Assembly: GCF_014650055.1 (NCBI RefSeq)
Contig: NZ_BMUF01000011.1
Location: forward strand, 186,001-250,000
Length of the DNA: 64,000 bases
Reading direction: 5' to 3'
Origin: Streptomyces malachitofuscus
GTDB lineage: Bacteria; Actinomycetota; Actinomycetes; Streptomycetales; Streptomycetaceae
Shown: piece by piece, positions 33,578 to 43,498 of the stretch
Position numbering within the stretch: position 1 is the stretch's first letter
How the letters are laid out: each line of letters starts with the position of its first letter
Translations under genes and position numbers: made by a program
The notes under the pieces: model-generated
Databases searched by the model: none
Told to the model about the DNA's origin: nothing
What the model saw: the letters and a program-made list of their open reading frames with translations, nothing else

Positions 33578-33627
33578 GTCAAATAGGCCGGGGCCCCTCC
33601 AACGGGAGGGGCCCCGGCCTATTTGAC
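33578..33627. terminator. Bidirectional terminator, 23-bp perfect stem
   Basis: Positions 33578-33600 and 33605-33627 are exact reverse complements around AACG. It lies between the end of conservon 2 and the end of the carboxylase epsilon gene, and is the longest perfect hairpin in the window. Confidence 0.9.
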
Positions 33628-33634
33628 GGTGGGG

Positions 33635-33829
33635 TCAGCGCCAGCTGTGGGGGGCTCGGAAGCCGTTTTCGCGTTCCAGGCGGCGCCAGCCGGCCCGGGC
33701 CCGCCCACGGTGGGCCGGAGCGGCGTCCGCGGCCGGTGCGGCGGCGCGGGCGAGCAGGATCGCCGTGATCGCGGCGACTTCCTCGGGCTCGGCGTGGCCC
33801 TTCTCGACACGGATGTCAGGTGTGGTCAT
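33635..33829 (-). CDS. accE: Acyl-CoA carboxylase epsilon subunit
   Basis: The 64-residue protein (MTTPDIRVEKGHAEPEEVAAITAILLARA...ENGFRAPHSWR) has the short helical pattern of actinobacterial AccE subunits: E-K-G then a PEEVAAITAIL helix and a basic C-terminus ending in SW. Epsilon subunits stabilise and stimulate the alpha-beta acyl-CoA carboxylase complex. The gene starts 15 bases after the beta-subunit gene and ends 7 bases before the long hairpin. Confidence 0.88.
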   Translation of the reverse strand: MTTPDIRVEKGHAEPEEVAAITAILLARAAAPAADAAPAHRGRARAGWRRLERENGFRAPHSWR

Positions 33830-33844
33830 GCGCGTGCGTCTCCC

Positions 33845-35428
<1,584 letters not shown>

Positions 35429-35582
35429 GTAGTGACCTTACGAAGCACACCGGGGAATGCGAGCCGTCGACTCCTCACAGTCTCCGGGGTGTTTTCCTGG
35501 TACCACTGAACAGAACCACGGGGGGATGCAGGCGTTCCGACTGCTCAGAGGGCTTCGTGCTTGTAGGGGTCGCACAAAGACG

Positions 35583-37952
35583 TCATCTGAGAGCCACCTC
35601 ACATTCATGCGTGGCGCATGCCTCCCCGGGGGTGACGCGCAGCCTCAGCCGCGGGCCGGTGGCCAGGATCTCCACGGATTCCGAGGCGTTCAGCACCTTC
35701 CGTACCGGGTGGTCCCAGGCGATGTCCACCGGTTCACCCGTTCGGGTCGGCTCGCTCACGCAGAGCGTAGCGGTACGGCCGTGACGGCGGAGCAGCACGG
35801 CGGCCGGGGAGCCGGCGGTGAGCGCTCCCGCGGTGCCGGGCTGCCAGAAGTTGGCGGCGGTGAGGCCGAGGGAGGCAACGGTGACCGCCTGGCGGGTGCG
35901 GTCGTTGGCGAGGATCCGCAGCCGGTCGGGGTCGGCCGCGCGGCGGGTGGTCTCCCGGAGGGAGGCGCCGGGCAGCAGCACATAGGCGTAGGCGGCGTCG
36001 GTGGGGTCGGTGCCGTGGTCCAGCCAGAGGGTCTGCCAGCGGCGGGTGCGGCGCTCGGTGGAGCCGGCGGTGTTGATGTCGGACCAGGACCCGGTGCGGT
36101 CCTCGCGCAGGGTCCGCAGATCCCCGTCGAGGACGATCCAGCCGGCGTGGCCCTCCAGGTGCGCCCAGCGGCGGCCGCGGGTGAGGGGACGGGTGCCGGA
36201 CTCCCCCAGGTTGCGGTTGTCGACGATCGTCTCGACCGGGACCCCGTCGGTGCAGGTGATGCCGGCGCCGAGGCAGATCACCGCGTCCTCGACGCAGAAC
36301 CAGGACTTGCGGGCGTCGAGGGTCGAGCCGAGGCCGTTGAGGTGCTGGCCGATGGCCGCGTACTCGCCGTCGGTGGTGCCGCCGACCCAGCGCACGTCCG
36401 GTTTCGGCTCGCCCCACTCACCTCCGGCGCGGTCGGGAAGGCGGCGGGTGGAGACGGTCGTACCGGGCAGGCGGTACCAGTCGACGGTGGGCCAGAACCA
36501 GTCCGTGTACTGGTCGCCGAGGCCGGGCGCCCACCAGGAGACCATGCCCGCGCCGGTGTGCCAGCCGCGTGGATTCTCGCCGTTGCCGCACTCGTAGTGG
36601 GCGATGCGGTCGCTGGCCATGGCGATGTTCACGGTGAAGCCGGGACGGCGGTGCACGGCGCGGTCCATGGCGGCGAAGAGACGGTGCCCGACGGGTTCGG
36701 GCGCGGCGGGAAGGGGCACGGCGGCGATCGCGTGCAACCGGGCCAGGTCGGCGACGTCGTACTGGCGGGCGGTCAGGATCGGGGAGACGGTGTCGCGTTC
36801 GATCCAGCCCTTCACGCGCGCGTGCCAGCGGTCGCGCTCCGCGCGGCTCGCCGCTTCGGCGAGGACGGCGACGGCCGCGACGAGCTGTCCGCCGTGAAAG
36901 TGGTCGGACCGCATGACGTGCCGGTCGTCGGAGGTGAGAAGACCGCGGCTGATGGCGCGGCCGTTGACGCTGTCCATGACCAGGCCGTCGTGGAGGAGCG
37001 GGGCGTAGGCGTGCTCGACGCTCTCGAACACGTTCTGGCGCAGGGGGTCGGTGATCTCCCAGGGGGAGCCGGCGAGCAGGGCGAGGAGCCGGCCGAGTCC
37101 GTCCAGCAGGACCTGGCCGTACCTCCCCGAGTAGGCGACCCAGGTGTGCTGCACGAAGGAGCCGTCGGCGTAGAGGCCGTCGCCCTCGGTGACATGTGGG
37201 AAGACCGGGGAGAGCGCGTCCCGCGCGAGGGCGATCCTCGCGGGGACGCGGCCGAGGATGCCGTGCAGGGCGACGCTGCGGCACAGGTCGACGCGGTTGG
37301 CGCCGGTGGAGGTGCCGGAGTAGTCGGCGAGCAGGGAGTCGGGGACGAAGTGGCCGACGGCCGCGCAGGTCGCGTCGATCCGGCCGGGGCCCATCCGGTC
37401 GTACAGGGCGGCGACGATGTCGGTGAGCAGGCGGGGGCTGCCGATCTGCCACTCCCACCAGTTGCCGTACGGGGTGACGGACGGGTTGTAGGCGGTGGCC
37501 AGGAGGTGGTCGAGGCCGCGCAGGATGCAGTCGAGCAGTCCGGGGTCCCCGGTGAGGCCGGTGCCCGGCTGGACGTACGCCCGGGTCATGACCCACAGGC
37601 GGCCGAGGCTGAGGGTGATGCCGGCGGGAGGGTCGAAGGGGTGGCCGGGCCAGAGGGCGTCGGGCGTGGGGGTCATCGCGGCCCGGAAGGCCCGCGCCCG
37701 CTCCCCCGTCTCGGCCAGCCGGGAGGCGTACGGCTCGTCGGCGGGGTCGTACCCGGTGCCGAGTCCGAGGTCGAGCCAGCGCAGGCGGAGGGTGTCGTAC
37801 GGATCCGGCGTGGGGCCCGGCCCGGGATCCGGACGGCTTCCGGTACGCCCCGGGGGCGCCGCGCCGCCGGCCGCGAGCACGGTCCCGGCGAGAAGCAGCG
37901 CACGCCGGGTGGGACCCGGCGCCGGTGACCGACGCCCACGTGTCACGTCCAT
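35583..37952 (-). CDS. Polysaccharide lyase family 8 (hyaluronate/chondroitin/xanthan lyase type)
   Basis: This 789-residue secreted lyase cleaves acidic polysaccharides by beta-elimination. A twin-arginine-like signal (TRRALLLAGTVLAAGGAA) leads. The alpha/alpha toroid contains the catalytic Asn region NPSVTPYGNWWEWQIGSPR, then DGSFVQHTWVAYSGRYG with His and Tyr, and MDSVNGRAISR with Arg. A beta-sandwich follows (YECGNGENPRGWHTGAGMVS, W-rich) and a C-terminal beta domain. The exact substrate is not readable. The gene stands alone: accB upstream and the SDR downstream are unrelated, and 35429-35582 holds nothing else. Confidence 0.9.
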   Translation of the reverse strand: MDVTRGRRSPAPGPTRRALLLAGTVLAAGGAAPPGRTGSRPDPGPGPTPDPYDTLRLRWLDLGLGTGYDPADEPYASRLAETGERARAFRAAMTPTPDALWPGHPFDPPAGITLSLGRLWVMTRAYVQPGTGLTGDPGLLDCILRGLDHLLATAYNPSVTPYGNWWEWQIGSPRLLTDIVAALYDRMGPGRIDATCAAVGHFVPDSLLADYSGTSTGANRVDLCRSVALHGILGRVPARIALARDALSPVFPHVTEGDGLYADGSFVQHTWVAYSGRYGQVLLDGLGRLLALLAGSPWEITDPLRQNVFESVEHAYAPLLHDGLVMDSVNGRAISRGLLTSDDRHVMRSDHFHGGQLVAAVAVLAEAASRAERDRWHARVKGWIERDTVSPILTARQYDVADLARLHAIAAVPLPAAPEPVGHRLFAAMDRAVHRRPGFTVNIAMASDRIAHYECGNGENPRGWHTGAGMVSWWAPGLGDQYTDWFWPTVDWYRLPGTTVSTRRLPDRAGGEWGEPKPDVRWVGGTTDGEYAAIGQHLNGLGSTLDARKSWFCVEDAVICLGAGITCTDGVPVETIVDNRNLGESGTRPLTRGRRWAHLEGHAGWIVLDGDLRTLREDRTGSWSDINTAGSTERRTRRWQTLWLDHGTDPTDAAYAYVLLPGASLRETTRRAADPDRLRILANDRTRQAVTVASLGLTAANFWQPGTAGALTAGSPAAVLLRRHGRTATLCVSEPTRTGEPVDIAWDHPVRKVLNASESVEILATGPRLRLRVTPGEACATHECEVALR

Positions 37953-38017
37953 GCCCTCCAGGGTGCGAACGGAGGGACCCTACCCGCCCGGGGCACGGGG
38001 ACGCCCGCGGCGCGGGG

Positions 38018-38878
38018 TCAGCCGAAGCGGTTGAGGAGCCTGCGGTAGAGGGCCGGGGTGAGCGCGCGTACCCGGGCGGGGAGGGTGAGCCAGGCGGGGA
38101 TGTAGGTGTCGTCCCGGGACCGGGAGACGGCGTCCCAGACGGCGGCCGCGACCCGGCCGGGCGAGGTGGGGCGGGGGTGCGCGCGGTGGTACGGCCTGCC
38201 GCGGCGGGCGAAGAAGGCGGTCTCGACGGGGCCGGGGACGACGAGGGTCACGCCCACGCCCGTTCCCCGCAGTTCCTGCCGCAGCGCCTCGGCGAACGCG
38301 GCGAGTCCCGCCTTGGCGGCGGAGTACACCGCCTCCTCGCGCACGCCCACGCTGCCGGCCACCGAGCCGACGAGCACCACCCGGCCCCGGCCGGCCGCCA
38401 CCATGGCGGGCAGCACCTCCCGCACGAGGTGCAGCGTGGCGGTCAGGTCCAGGAACAGCACCCGGTCGATGTCGGTGTGCGGCATGGTCAGGAACGGCCC
38501 GGCCCAGCCGATGCCGGCCCCGGCGACCAGCACGTCGATCCGGCCGGCCTCCCGCAGCGCGGCCTCCGCCAGCAGTCTCGCCCCGTCCGGGGCGGCGAGG
38601 TCGGCGGGCAGGAGGACCGCCGAGGTACCCGACGCCGTCTCCTCCAGCCGGCGCCGGTCCCGCCCGCTGAGCAGCAGATGCCAGCCCCCGGCGGCGAACC
38701 GCCGCGCGGTGGCCGCGCCGATGCCCGAGGACGCGCCGGTGACGAGGGCGACGGGCCGGTCCGTGCGCGGCGGGCCGTGGCCGCGCACCGCCGTCGGTGC
38801 GGAGGCGGCGGAAGCGGCGGCGCCGCGCGCGGGGTCGGCCGGGGGGTCGTAGGTGGAGCCGGAGCCGGTGGTGGTCAC
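38018..38878 (-). CDS. Short-chain dehydrogenase/reductase
   Basis: The 286-residue SDR has the cofactor motif TGASSGIGAATARRFA near residues 45-60, VAGAGIGWAG, and the catalytic VGSVAGSVGVREEAVYSAAK (Ser, Tyr, Lys). About 40 disordered residues precede the Rossmann fold. The C-terminal part is basic (LTPALYRRLLNRFG). The GTG at 38878 has GGAG eight bases upstream; an ATG at 38893 lacks a ribosome site. The substrate is unknown. It is divergent from hpnR across about 310 bases. Confidence 0.88.
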   Translation of the reverse strand: MTTTGSGSTYDPPADPARGAAASAASAPTAVRGHGPPRTDRPVALVTGASSGIGAATARRFAAGGWHLLLSGRDRRRLEETASGTSAVLLPADLAAPDGARLLAEAALREAGRIDVLVAGAGIGWAGPFLTMPHTDIDRVLFLDLTATLHLVREVLPAMVAAGRGRVVLVGSVAGSVGVREEAVYSAAKAGLAAFAEALRQELRGTGVGVTLVVPGPVETAFFARRGRPYHRAHPRPTSPGRVAAAVWDAVSRSRDDTYIPAWLTLPARVRALTPALYRRLLNRFG

Positions 38879-39189
38879 GAGACGGTCTCCCATGCGCTGT
38901 CGCTGCGGGTCCTCGTCATCCAGGACACCCCCAGTCCGCCGCACCCCGCCAGTGCGGGAGGCCCCGTCCGTCCGGTCCGGCACCCCGGTGCGGTGCGTGC
39001 CGTTCCCGGTGCGCGGGCGGGGCCCGGCTCTCCGCGGGACCGGTACGCCGCGCCGCAGGACCACTCCTGCGTGCCGCTGGATGCACCCAGGCGGGCGAAT
39101 GGGGCGTACGGGGCCGGGTCCGCCGGGTTACGAAGGGGACACGCTTCCGTGTCCGGTCCGACCAGCCCCCCCCCGTGACGAGGTCCCCC
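38879..39189. other. Divergent gap between SDR and hopanoid methylase genes
   Basis: The 311 bases hold no supported gene; frames open through it only because of base composition. It should contain the promoters of both flanking genes. I see no clear operator palindrome. A run of C residues lies at about 39166-39174. Confidence 0.5.
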
Positions 39190-40689
39190 ATGCGTCTGCT
39201 GCTCGTCCATCCCAGCGCTCTGATGTACTCCGAGATCTTCCTCCGGCTCGAACCCCTGGGCCTGGAGCGGGTGGCGGGCGCCGCCCGGGAGGCCGGGCAC
39301 GAGGTCCGGGTCGTCGACCTGCAGGTGCTGGGTGTCGACCGGCTGCGCGACGAGGTGCGGTCCTTCCGGCCGGAGGCCCTCGGCATCTCCCTGAACTATC
39401 TGGCGAACATCCCCGAGGCGATCGCGCTGGCCGCACGGGTGAAGCAGGAGGTTCCCGGCTGCTTCGTCTTCCTCGGCGGGCACAGCGTCTCCTTCGTCGC
39501 CGAGGAGGTCGTGGCCCAGGCGGAGGGTGCCGTCGACGCCGTCGTCCGCGGCGAGGGGGAACCGGCCGTCGGGCCGTTGCTCGAGGCGGTGCGCGACGGC
39601 GGCGTGGACGGCGTCCCGGGCATCGTCACGGCGTCGGGGCGCGGTCCCGCGCCGCTGATGCTGCACAGCATCGACACACCGCTCCCGGCCCGTGACCTGA
39701 TGCGCAACCGGCGCCGCTACTTCATCGGCGAGCTCGATCCGTGCGCCTCGATCGAGTTCACCCGCGGCTGCCCCTGGGACTGCTCGTTCTGCTCGGCGTG
39801 GACGTTCTACGGCCGCAGCTACCGCAAGGCCTCTCCCGAGGCGGCGGCGGAGGACCTGGCGATGATCCGCGAGCCGAACGTGTTCATCGTGGACGACGTG
39901 GCCTTCATCCGGCCCGAGCACGGCAACGCCATCGCCGCCGAGGTGGAGCGGCGCGGCATCCGCAAGCAGTACTACCTGGAGACCCGCTCCGACGTCCTGC
40001 TGCGCCACCCGGAGGTGTTCGAGCGGTGGGCGCGGCTGGGGCTGCGCTACATGTTCCTCGGCATGGAGGCGATCGACGCCGAGGGACTCGACCTGTACCG
40101 CAAGCGCGTCAGCCCCGACGAGAACCTGAGGGCTCTGGAGACGGCCCGCCGGCTGGGCATCAAGGTCGCGATCAACCTGATCGTGGATCCCGCGTGGGAC
40201 GAGGAACGCTTCCGTGTGGTGCGGGAGTTCGCGCTGGCCGTACCGGAGATCGTGCACTTCACCGTGATGACGCCGTACCCGGGCACGGAGATCTGGCACA
40301 CCGAGTCCCGCCGGCTCACCACCCGTGACTACCGCCTCTTCGACATCCAGCACGCGGTGGTGCCGACGACGCTGCCGCTGGAGCGGTTCTACGAGGAGCT
40401 GGTGCGCACCCAGGCGGTGATCAACCGCAAGCATCTGGGGGTGCGCACGGCGTTCGGCGCGGCCCGCGTGCTCGCCCGCAATCTCGCGCACGGACAGACG
40501 AACTTCGCCCGCATGCTGTGGAAGTTCAACCAGGTGTACAACCCGCGCCGGCAGCTCGCCGACCACGCGCGGCCGGTCCGGTACGAGCTGCCGCTCCCGC
40601 AGCGCCTCGACGTCGGCGACCGCCGCAAGCTGTACGTCCACACGCGGGGCGGCACACAGGGCGCGGCGGCCCGCCGGGCGACGGACTAG
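39190..40689 (+). CDS. hpnR: B12-binding radical SAM protein, hopanoid C-3 methylase (HpnR-like)
   Basis: HpnR adds a methyl group to C-3 of hopanoids, using cobalamin and a radical-SAM [4Fe-4S] cluster. The 499-residue protein has an N-terminal B12-binding-type domain (LLLVHPSALMYSEIFLRLEP, GISLNYLANIPEAI, FLGGHSVSFV, VRGEGEPAVG). The radical SAM motif is CPWDCSFC (Cys194, Cys198, Cys201) within EFTRGCPWDCSFCSAWTFYG. YFIGELDPCASIEFTRG, HTESRRLTTRDYRLFDIQHA and RRQLADHARPVRYELPLP match what I recall of HpnR. The ATG at 39190 has GAGG seven bases upstream. Substrate specificity is inferred from family resemblance; hopanoid-cyclase genes are not nearby. Confidence 0.78.
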   Translation: MRLLLVHPSALMYSEIFLRLEPLGLERVAGAAREAGHEVRVVDLQVLGVDRLRDEVRSFRPEALGISLNYLANIPEAIALAARVKQEVPGCFVFLGGHSVSFVAEEVVAQAEGAVDAVVRGEGEPAVGPLLEAVRDGGVDGVPGIVTASGRGPAPLMLHSIDTPLPARDLMRNRRRYFIGELDPCASIEFTRGCPWDCSFCSAWTFYGRSYRKASPEAAAEDLAMIREPNVFIVDDVAFIRPEHGNAIAAEVERRGIRKQYYLETRSDVLLRHPEVFERWARLGLRYMFLGMEAIDAEGLDLYRKRVSPDENLRALETARRLGIKVAINLIVDPAWDEERFRVVREFALAVPEIVHFTVMTPYPGTEIWHTESRRLTTRDYRLFDIQHAVVPTTLPLERFYEELVRTQAVINRKHLGVRTAFGAARVLARNLAHGQTNFARMLWKFNQVYNPRRQLADHARPVRYELPLPQRLDVGDRRKLYVHTRGGTQGAAARRATD

Positions 40690-40831
40690 CCTCTCGCAGG
40701 CCGTGGCGCGGGCGAGGTCGAGTGGCGTGCCGCCGGGGCCGGTGGAAGGGTCTTCACCAGGACCGCCGCCGGGTCCGCGGCGGGTGGGTTCCACGCCTTC
40801 CTGCGGCCCGATCGCGACACTCTTCCGGAAG

Positions 40832-40893
40832 ATGTTGAACATAGAAGGGAATGGGTCTACGGTGGGTCGTGTTGAGTTAGTTGAATATTCAAC
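40832..40893. promoter_or_regulatory. Two palindromes upstream of yceI
   Basis: ATGTTGAACAT (40832-40842) and GTTGAATATTCAAC (40880-40893) share TTGAA half-sites and lie about 48 bases apart, centre to centre near 49. The second ends 23 bases before the yceI ATG, which has its own AGGAGG. A MarR-type repressor would fit such AT-rich perfect palindromes; no MarR gene is in the window. Confidence 0.55.
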
Positions 40894-40916
40894 GTGATCT
40901 CCCCAGGAGGAACACC

Positions 40917-41522
40917 ATGGGCATCTTCGGCCGCAAGAACGACGAGACCGCCACCGCGACCACCACCGGCGTGAACCCGGACCTCGCGGCGCTGACCGGC
41001 GAGTACACGATCGACCCGGCGCACACCACGATCGGCTTCGTCGCCCGCCACGCGATGGTCACCAACGTCAAGGGCAGCTTCCAGGACTTCACCGGCACGC
41101 TGGAACTGGACGGCTCCGACCCGGCCAAGTCCACGGCCACCATCGACGTGGTGATGGACAGCATCGAGACGGGCAACGCCGACCGCGACGGCCACCTGAA
41201 GAGCTCGGACTTCTTCAAGACGGACGAGTTCCCGACGATGACCTTCCGCACCACCAAGGCGGAGGCCCTCGGCGGCGACGACTACCGCATCACCGGTGAC
41301 CTGACGATCCTCGGCACCACCAAGCCGCTCACCATCGACCTCGAGTTCAACGGTGCCGCGACCGACCCCTTCGGCAACCAGCGCGTCGGCTTCGAGGGCA
41401 AGGCGGAGATCCTCCGCTCCGAGTGGGGCCTGACCTGGAACGCGGCGCTGGAGACGGGCGGTGTCCTGGTCTCCGACAAGATCAAGCTGAACTTCGACAT
41501 CTCGGCGATCCGCAAGGCCTGA
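40917..41522 (+). CDS. YceI-family polyisoprenoid-binding-like protein
   Basis: The 201-residue protein has the YceI lipocalin-like fold: LTGEYTIDPAHTTIGFVARHAMVTNVKGSF, SIETGNADRDGHLKSSDFF, and FEGKAEILRSEWGLTWN. It has no signal peptide (MGIFGRKNDETATATTT leads), so it is probably cytoplasmic. YceI proteins bind isoprenoid quinone-like lipids. The ATG at 40917 follows AGGAGG by six bases. The gene is monocistronic, with a hairpin terminator after it and operator-like palindromes before it. Confidence 0.93.
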   Translation: MGIFGRKNDETATATTTGVNPDLAALTGEYTIDPAHTTIGFVARHAMVTNVKGSFQDFTGTLELDGSDPAKSTATIDVVMDSIETGNADRDGHLKSSDFFKTDEFPTMTFRTTKAEALGGDDYRITGDLTILGTTKPLTIDLEFNGAATDPFGNQRVGFEGKAEILRSEWGLTWNAALETGGVLVSDKIKLNFDISAIRKA

Positions 41523-41559
41523 CCGCCGCTCCGGCGCCCGCCCGGCGCCACCCCTGAGC

Positions 41560-41596
41560 GCGCCCGCCCCCATCCCCGTTCGGGGAGGGGCGGGCG
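41560..41596 (+). terminator. Terminator of yceI
   Basis: GCGCCCGCCCC (41560-41570) pairs with GGGGCGGGCGC (41586-41596), with an inner TCCCCGTTCGGGGA stem loop. No T tract. Confidence 0.82.
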
Positions 41597-41666
41597 CTCG
41601 GCGTTCCCGCGGGATCCGCCGGCCGGACGGGACGGCCCGGGCGGCCGGTCCGGCATGATGGCCCGC

Positions 41667-42179
41667 ATGACCGCCACCGATATCGCGCGTCGCCCCGGCC
41701 GGGTCGCCGTCGCGGAGTACGAGAACCTGCCGGGCCGCCTCCACCCCGCGGCGGCCGTGCGCGCCTGACTGCGCCGGCGCGGGATCGACTGGATGCCGTT
41801 CACCGACGCCGAGCTGCGCTGGGACCAGTCGTTCGGACCCGACCGGAGCGGGCGGTGGCGCTGCTGGATCACCGTGGCCGTGGACGCGGCCGCGCTGCGG
41901 CGGCTGGGGCTGCACCCCGGCGGGACCGGCTTCGCGGACGGCGGCTCGTCACCACCGGCCTGGTGGCACGCGGCCGGCGAGCGGTACGCGGTGGAACGCG
42001 GTCGGCCGGTTCAGGACCCTCCGCCGCCGGAAGCGGTCGTCCGGAAGGCTGCTCAGAAGCCCCCGCCGAAGTCTCCGCCGCCGCCGAAACCGCCACCGCC
42101 ACCGAAGTCCCCTCCGCCGAAGCCGCCGCCGAAGTCACCGGCGTCGAAGTCGGCGCCGGAGACGTCGCCGCCTCCGTAG
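41667..42179 (+). pseudogene. Interrupted ORF of unknown function
   Basis: Starting at ATG 41667 the frame reads MTATDIARRPGRVAVAEYEN and LPGRLHPAAAVRA, then stops (TGA, 41766-41768). It then continues in the same frame as LRRRGIDWMPFTDAELRWDQ and onward. The two parts look like one protein split by a nonsense mutation or sequencing error. Beyond about 42050 the frame is only the antisense of the Gly-rich tail of the TPM gene (PPPKSPPPP), so a true stop has been lost too. No recognised domain. Best called a broken gene. Confidence 0.6.
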
Positions 42180-43405
42180 CCGCCGAAGTCGCCGTAGCCG
42201 GCGCCGTAGTCGGCCGCGTAGCCCGGACCGGCCATCATGCCGCCGAGCATCGTGCCGACGAGCAGGCCGGGCAGGAGACCGCCGCCGAAGTAGCCGCCGG
42301 CCCAGGGGCCGTAGGCGGGACCGGCCTCCCAGTACGGCCGGCGTCCGTACTCGGTGTCGACCTCGCGCACGGCCGGGTCGGCACCGTCGGCCAGGCGGGC
42401 CCGGTCGGCCGCGCACACCGGCACCTCGCGCTCGGCACCGCCCGGGGGCGTCCAGGTGGCGTCGGCGACCGAGGGGCCGTGCCGCGGGTCGAAGAAGCAG
42501 GGCGGGCGGCGCTCCGGCAGCGGCCGCCCCTCGCGGCGGGCGTCGAGCCGGGCGAGGGCGAAGCGGCCGTCCTCCACCGCCTGGGTGACGGCCCGCACGT
42601 CCTCCGGCCTCCGGGCAGCGGCCATGTACGACTTGGACTGCTCGTAGGCGTCCAGCGCGTGCTCGTAGTCCGCGCGCATCGCGTCGTCCGCGCCGGGTTC
42701 GCCCGGGTGGAAGTCGAGGCGGTCCAGTTCCTCGCCGAACGCGGTGATGTCCTCGTCGACCACCACCCGCAGCTTCTCCAGCGAGGCCTGCTGCTCCTCC
42801 TCGTGGCGGCGCCGGTTGCGGCGGGAGACCGCGTACACGCCCGCGCCGCCGGCCGCGACCAGCGCACCGATGGTGATCAGCCCGCCGACGGGAACGTCGG
42901 CGGACCCGTCGTTCCAGGAGGTCGGGGCGCCGCCGCCGGTGTTGCGCAGCGCGTTGTCGACGAAGTCGTTCAGCTGGGCCTTGGCGTCGCCGGCGCCCTG
43001 CACGGACGCGACCAGGTTCCGCACGCCCTGCCCGCTCAGCACGCTGCTGTCGGCCCGGGCGTCGAACTCGTCGCCGAGCCGGATGCCGTACAGACCGGTG
43101 ACGCCGGTCTCGGTACGCAGGTTCCGGAAGAGGTCCTGCGCCGGATAGTCACCGGGGAGGACGGCGACGAAGATCGGTTTGTCCGCGTCCTCGATCTTGT
43201 CGGCGAGCGCCTCGGCGTCGGACGGGGCGAGGATGTCCTCGGCCTCGGGATCGACGTAGACGGGGCTCTCGCGGAGCTTCTCGGCGACGACCGAGAGATC
43301 CGTGGCCGCCTGCGCCCCCGGCGCACCGGCCAACAGGACCGCCAGAGCGGCGGCCACCGGCACGATCAGCAGGCGTACGAAAGTACGCGTCAACGCGACC
43401 TTCAT
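42053..43405 (-). CDS. TPM-domain membrane protein with Gly-rich tail
   Basis: The 450-residue protein has a Sec signal/TM start (MKVALTRTFVRLLIVPVAAA then LAVLLAG), an extracytoplasmic TPM (Psb32-like) domain (APGAQAATDLSVVAEKLRES... FVAVLPGDYPAQDL), a second TM near residues 170-192 (VGGLITIGALVAAGGAGVYAVSRRNR), a coiled charged cytoplasmic region, and a PWAGGYFGGGLLPGLLVGTM segment. A Gly/Phe/Asp-rich tail of about 60 residues ends in GGDFGGGF. The role is unknown. The tail overlaps the interrupted ORF on the other strand. Confidence 0.86.
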   Translation of the reverse strand: MKVALTRTFVRLLIVPVAAALAVLLAGAPGAQAATDLSVVAEKLRESPVYVDPEAEDILAPSDAEALADKIEDADKPIFVAVLPGDYPAQDLFRNLRTETGVTGLYGIRLGDEFDARADSSVLSGQGVRNLVASVQGAGDAKAQLNDFVDNALRNTGGGAPTSWNDGSADVPVGGLITIGALVAAGGAGVYAVSRRNRRRHEEEQQASLEKLRVVVDEDITAFGEELDRLDFHPGEPGADDAMRADYEHALDAYEQSKSYMAAARRPEDVRAVTQAVEDGRFALARLDARREGRPLPERRPPCFFDPRHGPSVADATWTPPGGAEREVPVCAADRARLADGADPAVREVDTEYGRRPYWEAGPAYGPWAGGYFGGGLLPGLLVGTMLGGMMAGPGYAADYGAGYGDFGGYGGGDVSGADFDAGDFGGGFGGGDFGGGGGFGGGGDFGGGF

Positions 43406-43448
43406 ATATACGAAGCTACCCGAACGAGGGCGAAAAAGGACATCGGGG

Positions 43449-43480
43449 CCGGCAGAGGTTTTCGGCGGCACCTCTGCCGG
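43449..43480 (-). terminator. Hairpin after cimA
   Basis: CCGGCAGAGG (43449-43458) pairs with CCTCTGCCGG (43471-43480), and flanking G/C extend it with a bulge. It lies 19 bases past the cimA stop and before the TPM gene, both read on the minus strand. Confidence 0.75.
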
Positions 43481-43498
43481 GGCCCTGACGAACGGTTC

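Noticed and set aside
41766..41768. In-frame TGA as a selenocysteine codon
   Set aside because: No SECIS-like hairpin follows and the context does not resemble a selenoprotein; a nonsense mutation is simpler.
41793..42179. Separate 128-residue gene with proline-lysine tail
   Set aside because: The tail is the antisense of Gly-rich codons of the TPM gene and the start lacks a ribosome site; listed instead as part of a broken ORF.
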